Source of the DNA: JAUXEH01 sp965602945
GTDB taxonomy: Bacteria; Acidobacteriota; Aminicenantia; Aminicenantales; Aminicenantaceae
Assembly: GCA_965602945.1 (NCBI GenBank)
Contig: CBFDBC010000084.1
Coordinates: 1 to 13,819 of the forward strand
DNA length: 13,819 nt
Direction: 5' to 3'
Positions 1-5,383 of the stretch are shown here, in pieces; the first letter of the stretch is position 1; each line of letters begins with the position of its first letter. The notes beneath the pieces were generated by a model. That model saw only the letters and a program-made list of their open reading frames with translations, had not been told where the DNA came from and did not search any database. Both the position numbers and the translations under genes were made by a program.

Positions 1-808
1 GGTCCCGGTCCTCGGGAATGGGGAGCCAGGCCGGCGGCGTTCCCTCACCCACATTGGCCCAGCGCCACTGTTCGTCGTGCCGGTCCCAGTCTCCGATCAG
101 TATGTCCACCAGCCTGGCTTTTAAAAAATTGCGGGCATCGATGCGTTCCTGCGGATCGCTCCTCAACAGATCCCAGAGCTCTAGCGTGCTGTGGACTTCC
201 GTGGCTCCTGCAAATCCGGGACTGTTGTCTTTCCCCTCGTTGGGCCACTCCTCGATTGTCCCCGCCATCCCGGCGAAGTGATCCCGATATTCCCCCAGAT
301 AGGGATCGTCCGGGATCACGATGAGCTTGGGCGTGGCGTGGAGCACGCTGACGGAATCCAGGATGACCGGAACGACCGGAGGGGCTGTGGGCAGCGCGGA
401 CTTGACCTGGTCCTCGACGATCTCTACCACAAAGGTGTCGTAGAAGAATTCGGGGAGCAGGTCGAGCAGAGATTTCTGTAATGGCCGAAAGGTGTAGGGC
501 TTCCCGTCTGCCCCCACGAAGCGCAGTCCCAGGCTCTGCTTCCCCTTCCCGGTCCCCGTGATGGTGAGGCCGCCGGCATAGGTGCGGAGGTCCAGTACAT
601 CGATCTCGATCTCCGTCGTCCACAGGTCCCGGTATCCGGATCCGAACAGCCAGCGGTGTGTCTTCCCCGCAGCCAGGGAGGCATCCGGTACCACGGTCTT
701 GGTCTTTTTTTGCGGATCTTGCCCCCAGGCATCGGGAGGCGCCAGCAAACCCGATATCAAAACGATCCCCAAGGCAAATATTCCGGCTTTTTGCTTGATT
801 GATTTCAT
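1..808 (-). CDS. Exported protein with atypical kinase-like domain, 3' end outside the window
   Basis: The first 269 residues are visible and the reading frame is still open at the window edge. The ATG at 808 is preceded by AGAGGT and by a good promoter (839-867). Residues 1-29 form a signal peptide (KSIKQK, hydrophobic stretch, AWG-Q cleavage), so the protein leaves the cytoplasm. The region from about 87 to 180 (KQSLGLRF, TFRPLQK, VIPDDPYLGEYRDHF) and the motif GDWDRHDEQWRW at 239-250, followed by PIPEDRD at 263-269, resemble from memory a domain in Bacteroidetes-type proteins that carry a C-terminal D15/BamA-like surface-antigen barrel. The DRH motif followed by a DRD motif also recalls catalytic and metal-binding aspartates of Fam20C/CotH-type secretory kinases. 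Kinase activity is inference. A barrel domain beyond the edge is possible but not visible. Unlike the related proteins I recall, no calcineurin-like phosphoesterase domain precedes this region. Confidence 0.72.
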   Translation of the reverse strand, partial: MKSIKQKAGIFALGIVLISGLLAPPDAWGQDPQKKTKTVVPDASLAAGKTHRWLFGSGYRDLWTTEIEIDVLDLRTYAGGLTITGTGKGKQSLGLRFVGADGKPYTFRPLQKSLLDLLPEFFYDTFVVEIVEDQVKSALPTAPPVVPVILDSVSVLHATPKLIVIPDDPYLGEYRDHFAGMAGTIEEWPNEGKDNSPGFAGATEVHSTLELWDLLRSDPQERIDARNFLKARLVDILIGDWDRHDEQWRWANVGEGTPPAWLPIPEDRD

Positions 809-838
809 GGGATGTGACCTCTAAAAAGCTTTTTCTAT

Positions 839-867
839 TCTATATCCTTTATTCGAGCTGAGGTCAA
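839..867 (-). promoter_or_regulatory. Sigma70-type promoter for the kinase-like exported protein
   Basis: On the minus strand TTGACC (862-867) is followed after 17 bases by TATAGA (839-844); the overlapping TAGAAT at 19 bases is an alternative -10. It lies about 30 bases upstream of the ATG at 808. A 12-base palindrome, AAAAAGCTTTTT (823-834), falls between it and the start codon and would be in the leader. The rest of 809-1066 shows no gene. Confidence 0.45.
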
Positions 868-1015
868 CCGGAATGTGCATTCGTTATCAACTCTGCTCTA
901 CCCCCCGGTCTTCCGCCTTCCTTTGGGGATGCATTTTGGGGACGGACCATGGAAAATGTTGATAAAAGAGGGAGTGTAAGCGATATTTGCCTCCCGGTAG
1001 TAATTCAGATGGACA

Positions 1016-1024
1016 TGCTATATT
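1016..1024 (+). promoter_or_regulatory. Possible extended -10 promoter for ino1
   Basis: TGC (1016-1018) directly followed by TATATT (1019-1024) reads as an extended -10 element about 43 bases upstream of the ino1 ATG. No convincing -35 hexamer lies at the usual distance, so this is a weak call. TATTAT at 1021-1026 is an overlapping alternative. Confidence 0.28.
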
Positions 1025-1066
1025 ATGAAACACACATCAAAACGGTTTCACCTTGGAGGAAACACC

Positions 1067-2380
1067 ATGACCGATCTTGTGACCATCGAGCCTCCCCGCG
1101 GGAAGCTGGGTGTGTTGCTGCCCGGCCTGGGGGCCGTGGCCACGACCTTTATCGCGGGCGTCTGTGCCATCCGCCGGGGCATCTCCCGGCCCATCGGCTC
1201 CCTCACTCAGATCGGCACCATCCGCCTGGGCAAACGCACGGAAAAACGCATCCCCATGATCAAGGACTTCGTTGAACTGGTCGGCCTGGATGACCTCGTG
1301 TTCGGAGGCTGGGACATCTTCGCCGACAACGTCTACATGGCCGCGAGCAAAGCCGGGGTTCTCAGCAAAGATCTCCTGGACGAGGTGCGTGCCGACATAG
1401 AGGGGATCAGGCCCTGGAAGGCGGTCTTCGATCAGGCCTACATCAAGCGACTCGACGGCAGCAATGTGAAACAGGCCCCCACCAAATACGGCCTGGCGCA
1501 GATGCTGATCGAGGACATGAGGAATTTCAAGGAGGCCCACTCCCTCTCGCGTATGGTCATGGTGTGGTGCGCCAGCACGGAGGTGTTCATGGAACCCGAT
1601 GCGGTGCACCAGGACCTGCCCACCTTCGAGCAGGCCATGAAGGACAACCATCCCGCGGTCGCCCCCAGCATGATCTATGCCTACGCCGCCATAGCCTCAG
1701 GCGTCCCCTTTGCCAACGGCGCGCCCAACCTGACCGCGGACATCCCGGCCCTCATCGAATTCGCCAAGGATCGAAACGTTCCAATCGCCGGGAAAGATTT
1801 CAAGACCGGCCAGACACTGATGAAAACCATTCTCGCCCCCGGCCTCAAGGCACGCCTGCTGGGCCTCGATGGGTGGTTCTCCACCAACATCCTGGGCAAC
1901 CGCGACGGCGAGGTCCTGGACGATCCCGAGTCATTCAGAACCAAGGAGGAGAGCAAGCTCTCGGCCCTCGAGCACATCCTGCAGCCCCATGTGTACCCGG
2001 ACCTGTACCGGGACTTCACGCACAAGGTCCGCATCAACTACTACCCCCCGAGGGGTGACAACAAGGAAAGTTGGGACAACCTGGACATCTTCGGCTGGCT
2101 GGGCTACCCCATGCAGATCAAGATCGACTTCCTGTGCCGCGACAGCATCCTGGCAGCACCCATCGTGCTCGACCTGGCCCTCTTCCTGGACCTGGCCCAG
2201 CGCTCCGGGATGCGGGGCATCCAGGAGTGGCTGTCCTTCTATTTCAAGAGCCCCCTTTGCGCGCCCGAGCTCTATCCCGAACACGACCTCTTCATACAGC
2301 TCATGAAGCTGAAGAACACCCTCCGCTATCTCAAGGGTGAGGATCTCATCACCCACCTGGGCCTGGAATACTACGATTGA
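1067..2380 (+). CDS. ino1: Myo-inositol-1-phosphate synthase (inositol-3-phosphate synthase)
   Basis: This 437-residue enzyme would isomerise glucose 6-phosphate to 1L-myo-inositol 1-phosphate using tightly bound NAD, the committed step to inositol lipids and inositol solutes in the cytoplasm. The N-terminal Rossmann motif GVLLPGLGAVATT is at 15-27. Family hallmarks follow: GKDFKTGQT (242-250), the NAD/substrate segment around NILGNRDGEVL (274-284) with KEESK (293-297), VRINYYPPRGD (321-331), and the conserved KIDFLCRDSILAAPIVLDL (352-370). The ATG at 1067 has GGAGGA six bases upstream. The frame stays open upstream to 1025, but that extension lacks a Shine-Dalgarno site and family similarity. 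The length is within the range for bacterial Ino1. No phosphatidylinositol-phosphate synthase or inositol monophosphatase is adjacent, so the end product cannot be told from here. Confidence 0.96.
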   Translation: MTDLVTIEPPRGKLGVLLPGLGAVATTFIAGVCAIRRGISRPIGSLTQIGTIRLGKRTEKRIPMIKDFVELVGLDDLVFGGWDIFADNVYMAASKAGVLSKDLLDEVRADIEGIRPWKAVFDQAYIKRLDGSNVKQAPTKYGLAQMLIEDMRNFKEAHSLSRMVMVWCASTEVFMEPDAVHQDLPTFEQAMKDNHPAVAPSMIYAYAAIASGVPFANGAPNLTADIPALIEFAKDRNVPIAGKDFKTGQTLMKTILAPGLKARLLGLDGWFSTNILGNRDGEVLDDPESFRTKEESKLSALEHILQPHVYPDLYRDFTHKVRINYYPPRGDNKESWDNLDIFGWLGYPMQIKIDFLCRDSILAAPIVLDLALFLDLAQRSGMRGIQEWLSFYFKSPLCAPELYPEHDLFIQLMKLKNTLRYLKGEDLITHLGLEYYD

Positions 2381-2390
2381 TGCAGCGTGT

Positions 2391-2408
2391 ATTGGACTAA
2401 AGTCCAAT
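2391..2408 (+). terminator. Stem-loop just after ino1, possible terminator
   Basis: ATTGGAC (2391-2397), loop TAAA, and GTCCAAT (2402-2408) form a perfect 7-base stem starting 10 bases after the ino1 stop. The following TGATTTCTGTTT is T-rich but not a clean U tract, so termination is uncertain. GTCCAAT occurs once more at 2472-2478, which leaves an operator or binding-site reading open. Confidence 0.35.
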
Positions 2409-2574
2409 TGATTTCTGTTTCTGATTGAATTAATCTTTTGTGCGGTAGGGAAGAAACATGAAGAGAATGACGTCCAATCGGGTGGGGAACGCTCTGCCTG
2501 GAGGACACGAACCCAAGACCCGGGAGATACGTATATTCTTTTAATACATCGGAAAACTATCAGGAGGTAGTGCA

Positions 2575-3147
2575 ATGAAAAAAGTGGCCGGATTAATGAG
2601 TTTACTGCTATTGTTGACAGGATTGTCCTATGGGCAGAGGGCCTACATCGTCGGGATGAGCTATCTGATCTCTTCGCCGACAGGGAACACCAAGGATTTT
2701 GTCGACACGACCAGCTATCTGGGCTTCTGCCTCGAGGGACGAAAATTCGTCTCGGATCATTTTACTCTGGGAGCCTCCCTCCAGTGGAATGCCTTTGAGC
2801 AGGAAGAGACGGGGCTGGGCCTGGCCAAGCACAACATGAACGCATACCCGCTGATGGCCACCGTGCACCTCTACCCGATCAATAACGACAAATTCATCCC
2901 CTATGCTGGGATCGGCATCGGTGCTGTCCGGGTATACCAGAGGGTGGAAAGTGTCTTAGACATCAACGAGAAGGACGCCTGGCATTTCGGGCTGGCGCCC
3001 GAGTTGGGGGCCGTCGTCAGGCTGGGGACCGATGTCGGGATGCTGTTCAACATCAAGTACATCCAGGCCTTCGAGTCCGGAGACAAACTGCCCGCTCAGA
3101 CCTTCTTTTCATTCAGCATCGGATTCCTCTGGCTGCACAGCCAGTGA
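2575..3147 (+). CDS. Small outer-membrane beta-barrel protein
   Basis: This is a 190-residue exported protein. The signal peptide spans about residues 1-20 (MKKVAG, leucine-rich core, SYG-Q). The rest consists of alternating hydrophobic/aromatic strands with glycine turns (SYLGFCLEGRKFVSD, YAGIGIGAVRVYQ, GMLFNIKYIQAFES) and ends in the strand TFFSFSIGFLWLHSQ, as expected for an eight-stranded OmpA/OmpW-like or generic 'outer membrane beta-barrel domain' protein. AGGAGG precedes the ATG by about eight bases. It is followed after 34 bases by a second barrel gene, so the two are probably co-transcribed. The 194-base gap before it holds the ino1 stem-loop and no convincing gene. Specific function is unknown; a porin-like, adhesin or structural role cannot be distinguished. 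Confidence 0.85.
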   Translation: MKKVAGLMSLLLLLTGLSYGQRAYIVGMSYLISSPTGNTKDFVDTTSYLGFCLEGRKFVSDHFTLGASLQWNAFEQEETGLGLAKHNMNAYPLMATVHLYPINNDKFIPYAGIGIGAVRVYQRVESVLDINEKDAWHFGLAPELGAVVRLGTDVGMLFNIKYIQAFESGDKLPAQTFFSFSIGFLWLHSQ

Positions 3148-3181
3148 TCTCCGGCTCAGATCGAATCTAGCGGAAATTTAC

Positions 3182-3814
3182 ATGATAAAACGTATATCTA
3201 TTCTATGTTTCGCGCTCTTGATGCTGGGAGCCCTGCCGGGCCTGGCTCAGCAGGGTGTTCCCTGGAACAGGGTTGAGATCACTCCCTTCGTGGGTTATCA
3301 GTTCGGCGGCAAGATCCGGGTTCATGACGGGTACCTCACCGTCAAGGACGACGTCAACTATGGATTCGCCCTTAATGTCACCGTGCGGCCCGGTGCCCAG
3401 CTGGAGATCCTGTACAGCCGGCAGTCCACAGTTTTGCGGGCCGAACCTTTTGTAGGCCCGCGGGAGGAGCTCTTCGATCTGGCTATGGAGTACTACCAGA
3501 TTGGCGGCCTCTACGAGGTCTACCGCGACGACATGTTCAGGCCCTTCGGTGTCATGACCCTGGGCCTGGCGAATTTCAGCCCCAAGCCCAACGAGATCGC
3601 CAGCGAGGTGCGCTTCGCCTTCGGCATCGGGGGCGGTGTCAAGGTGTTCCCCACCGAGCACTTCGGGCTGCGCCTCGAGGGCCGGATGCACTTCCCCTTC
3701 ATCAGCGGGGGCACCGGCTTCTGGTGCGGCCTGCCCGGAGGGTGCGCGGTCACAGTGGGCGGCGAGCTCATGGTCCAGGTCTCCCTCAACGCGGGATTGA
3801 TCCTGGCGTTCTAG
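3182..3814 (+). CDS. Small outer-membrane beta-barrel protein
   Basis: This is a 210-residue protein with a clear signal peptide (MIKRISI, hydrophobic core, GLAQ-Q near residue 22). The mature part opens with VEITPFVGYQFGGKI, a first strand I associate with outer-membrane beta-barrel proteins of Acidobacteriota-like bacteria, and continues as amphipathic strands (LNVTVRPGAQLEILYS, FAFGIGGGVKVF, FGLRLEGRMHFPF) up to the C-terminal strand VQVSLNAGLILAF. The ATG at 3182 was chosen because the signal peptide begins there; the frame is open upstream to 3032 but that stretch overlaps the preceding barrel gene and is not secretory. The Shine-Dalgarno site is weak (AGCGGA). It is not an obvious close paralogue of the barrel just upstream. 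Function is unknown beyond envelope location. Confidence 0.83.
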   Translation: MIKRISILCFALLMLGALPGLAQQGVPWNRVEITPFVGYQFGGKIRVHDGYLTVKDDVNYGFALNVTVRPGAQLEILYSRQSTVLRAEPFVGPREELFDLAMEYYQIGGLYEVYRDDMFRPFGVMTLGLANFSPKPNEIASEVRFAFGIGGGVKVFPTEHFGLRLEGRMHFPFISGGTGFWCGLPGGCAVTVGGELMVQVSLNAGLILAF

Positions 3815-3834
3815 GCGGCAGCATATCCCGGGTT

Positions 3835-3851
3835 CTCCCCGGTGGGGGGAG
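3835..3851. terminator. Weak hairpin between convergent genes
   Basis: CTCCCC (3835-3840), loop GGTGG, and GGGGAG (3846-3851) can pair six bases in the 50-base gap between the second barrel gene and the convergent lipoprotein gene. A short T run (3867-3872) follows only after some 15 bases, so it is at best a poor intrinsic terminator. Confidence 0.25.
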
Positions 3852-3864
3852 CACATCTCTGTGT

Positions 3865-4416
3865 CTATTTTTTGAGGGGAGGGAAGTTCTCCAGGATCCT
3901 GGACACGGCCTGCTTGACCAACGCATCGGTCTGTTCGGCCGTGGATTGAGGCGGCAGGGCCCGGGTGGCCACTCCCCTCCAGACCATCTCGTCATCGTCA
4001 ACCCTGACAAAATCCAGGATCAGGGTTCCCTCTTCGTACTGCTGCACGTCGATCCCGCCGCCGTACCAGTATCCGTAGCCCCGCCAGTAGTAGTCATAGG
4101 GGGCGTAGTGGTAGCCCCATTGGGTCACATTGAATTTGTCTTTGGATTCGGTGTGGATGGCGATCCGGAGATCGGGGTTGATTTCGTTCCGTGCGATACC
4201 CTTGTGTGCGAGCTCACGGCTGACGGCATCCTGGACACGTTTGATAACGAGAGGATTGGTGTCCGGTCCGATCTCTTTTGGAATGGGGTAGAAGTCAAAG
4301 GTCTTGAACCGCGAAAAATCCTGCTGCCGGTCGTAGTCGAAACGGACAGAGGTGGAGGAACAGCCCACAAGAAGAACGATCATGGCGGCGATCACTGCCG
4401 GCGTGGTTTTTTGCAT
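3865..4416 (-). CDS. DUF4136-type lipoprotein
   Basis: This 183-residue protein starts MQKTTPAV and carries a signal-peptidase II lipobox LLVGC with the lipidated cysteine at residue 19, so it should be an envelope lipoprotein. The body matches the DUF4136 pattern: an early VRFDYDRQQDFSRFKTFDF (24-42), then AVSRELAHKG (64-73), NPDLRIAIHTE (80-90), GTLILDFVR (130-138), MVWRGVA (144-150) and a C-terminal helix of the VKQAVSRILENFPP type. A tyrosine/glycine-rich segment at about 101-121 (YHYAPYDYYWRGYGYWYGGG) interrupts the middle. The start at 4416 is supported by AAGGAGC upstream and by the lipobox; a longer frame reaches 4515 but would bury the signal peptide. It is divergent from the barrel gene at 4719. 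The function of DUF4136 is not established. Confidence 0.87.
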   Translation of the reverse strand: MQKTTPAVIAAMIVLLVGCSSTSVRFDYDRQQDFSRFKTFDFYPIPKEIGPDTNPLVIKRVQDAVSRELAHKGIARNEINPDLRIAIHTESKDKFNVTQWGYHYAPYDYYWRGYGYWYGGGIDVQQYEEGTLILDFVRVDDDEMVWRGVATRALPPQSTAEQTDALVKQAVSRILENFPPLKK

Positions 4417-4455
4417 GGAATCTGCTCCTTTGTTCGGGAATGGTGCCGATGATCC

Positions 4456-4485
4456 ATGATAAATAAAGCCTGAGAGTATTGTCAA
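4456..4485 (-). promoter_or_regulatory. Sigma70-type promoter for the DUF4136 lipoprotein
   Basis: On the minus strand a perfect TTGACA (4480-4485) is followed after 18 bases by TATCAT (4456-4461, five of six consensus bases). Transcription would begin near 4449, giving a leader of roughly 30 bases before the ATG at 4416. Confidence 0.6.
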
Positions 4486-4629
4486 ACCGACAGAGTGGAA
4501 CAGAAGCATTTCCATGCCTCGCTCGCCTCCGGACGGCCTTTTTATCAGCTTGCCCGCATATTCTAATTATTATAAGGAAATTGGACATGTTTCCGATAGA
4601 AACTGGAACTGCACTTTTGCGACCGCCAA

Positions 4630-4658
4630 TTGTCAGGCAGCACATAAATGGTTACAAT
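4630..4658 (+). promoter_or_regulatory. Sigma70-type promoter for the barrel gene at 4719
   Basis: TTGTCA (4630-4635) and TACAAT (4653-4658), each five of six consensus bases, are separated by exactly 17 bases. The predicted start is near 4665, immediately before the stem-loop at 4670-4692. Together with the minus-strand promoter at 4456-4485 this accounts for the 302-base divergent region; the roughly 145 bases between the two promoters hold an AT-rich patch (4562-4577) and nothing else I can assign. Confidence 0.58.
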
Positions 4659-4669
4659 GGGGGGAGCCA

Positions 4670-4692
4670 AAGGCGCCTGGTCCCGGCGCCTT
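4670..4692 (+). promoter_or_regulatory. Perfect GC-rich stem-loop at the 5' end of a barrel mRNA leader
   Basis: AAGGCGCC (4670-4677), loop TGGTCCC, and GGCGCCTT (4685-4692) form an uninterrupted 8-base stem. It starts about five bases after the predicted transcription start and ends about 15 bases before the AAGGAGAG ribosome-binding site. There is no U tract, so it is not an intrinsic terminator. A 5'-terminal hairpin that protects the transcript, as in E. coli ompA mRNA, is a reasonable reading but is inference. Confidence 0.5.
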
Positions 4693-4718
4693 GAGCCGTA
4701 CATGAAGGAGAGTCGAGC

Positions 4719-5297
4719 ATGAAGAAGATATCCGTCCCGATCCTGATCACAGCCGCACTGCTGCTCTGCGGAGGGGAGGCCCTGGCCCAGGAATTCTACC
4801 TGGGGATTAAATTCGGCCTTTCCGCCCAATCCCCCAAGTTCGAGGGCGAGGACGTCGAATACAATGTCGACACCCGCACGCTGTATGGATTCCGCCTGGG
4901 ACTGGGCACCGAACGAGTCGCCCTGGAGGTGAGCTACCATCAAGCCGACCACTTCCTTGAAGCGAAAACAGAGGTGGAAGAAGGCCTGGAGAGGCTCAAG
5001 CTCAACTTCAACTGGACGGGCCTCAACCTCCTGGTCTTCCTGCCTGTCCCCGTGGTCGAGCCTTTCCTCACCGGAGGATACGGGACCTATGGGATCACGC
5101 TGGGTGATGTGGACAAAGACCGCAGCTGGGGATGGAACCTGGGACTCGGTGCAGCGGCCCGTTTAGGGGGCAGCTTCTCCCTTGGGATCGAGGGACGGTA
5201 TCACAAGGTGAAGTTCACTCTGGGCGAGCGGAGCCTGGACCTCAGCGACTGGGCCGGGAACATCAGCCTCAACTTCCATTTCGATTTCATGCAGTGA
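4719..5297 (+). CDS. Small outer-membrane beta-barrel protein
   Basis: This is a 192-residue protein with a textbook signal peptide (MKKISVPILITAALLLC, cleavage after ALA-Q at about residue 23). The mature part is made of amphipathic strands with aromatic girdles: FYLGIKFGLSAQ, YGFRLGLGTERVALEVSYH, LNFNWTGLNLLVFLPVPVV, VEPFLTGGYGTYGITLG, WGWNLGLGAAARLGG, FSLGIEGRYHKVKF, ending in NISLNFHFDFMQ. This looks like an eight-stranded barrel. The charged stretch AKTEVEEGLERLK is a likely extracellular loop. AAGGAGAG lies six to eight bases before the ATG. It has its own promoter and leader stem-loop, and the LanC-like lipoprotein gene follows after 86 bases on the same strand, so the two may be co-transcribed. 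Specific function is unknown. Confidence 0.86.
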   Translation: MKKISVPILITAALLLCGGEALAQEFYLGIKFGLSAQSPKFEGEDVEYNVDTRTLYGFRLGLGTERVALEVSYHQADHFLEAKTEVEEGLERLKLNFNWTGLNLLVFLPVPVVEPFLTGGYGTYGITLGDVDKDRSWGWNLGLGAAARLGGSFSLGIEGRYHKVKFTLGERSLDLSDWAGNISLNFHFDFMQ

Positions 5298-5326
5298 GCC
5301 GTTCTATTTTTTCTTCCTGCCGGTTT

Positions 5327-5334
5327 GGGGGGGG
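5327..5334 (+). repeat. Run of eight G between the barrel and LanC-like genes
   Basis: Eight consecutive G lie in the 86-base gap, after a pyrimidine-rich stretch (5302-5318). Such runs can vary in length by slippage. Here it would change spacing ahead of the LanC-like gene but no reading frame. Confidence 0.3.
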
Positions 5335-5383
5335 AGGCCGTTCAGGTAGGCAGATGGACTCCGGCTTGAAAGGTGATGCCATC

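Noticed and set aside
45..732. Two minus-strand frames overlapping the first gene
   Set aside because: They are out-of-frame Arg/Gly/Pro-rich shadows. The real gene is the third minus-strand frame starting at 808, which has a signal peptide, a Shine-Dalgarno site and a promoter.
823..834. 12-base palindrome AAAAAGCTTTTT
   Set aside because: It has no loop, so it cannot form a normal hairpin, and its A/T-tract nature makes chance likely. It is mentioned only as part of the promoter region.
1037..1651. 204-codon minus-strand frame
   Set aside because: It is antisense to the well-recognised ino1 gene and its composition does not look like a folded protein.
2458..2544. Small frame of 28 codons upstream of the first barrel gene
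   Set aside because: Only a weak GGAAG precedes it and there is no signal peptide or similarity. It is possible as a leader peptide but not supportable.
3724..4452. 242-codon plus-strand frame over the lipoprotein gene
   Set aside because: It is antisense to the DUF4136 lipoprotein, whose lipobox, start signals and family pattern are clear.
4417..4515. Upstream extension of the DUF4136 lipoprotein
   Set aside because: The lipobox signal peptide and Shine-Dalgarno site fix the start at 4416, and the promoter -10 and -35 boxes lie inside the extension.
5132..5383. In-frame extension of the LanC-like gene into the preceding barrel gene
   Set aside because: It would overlap the barrel gene by over 160 bases and would bury the lipoprotein signal peptide.
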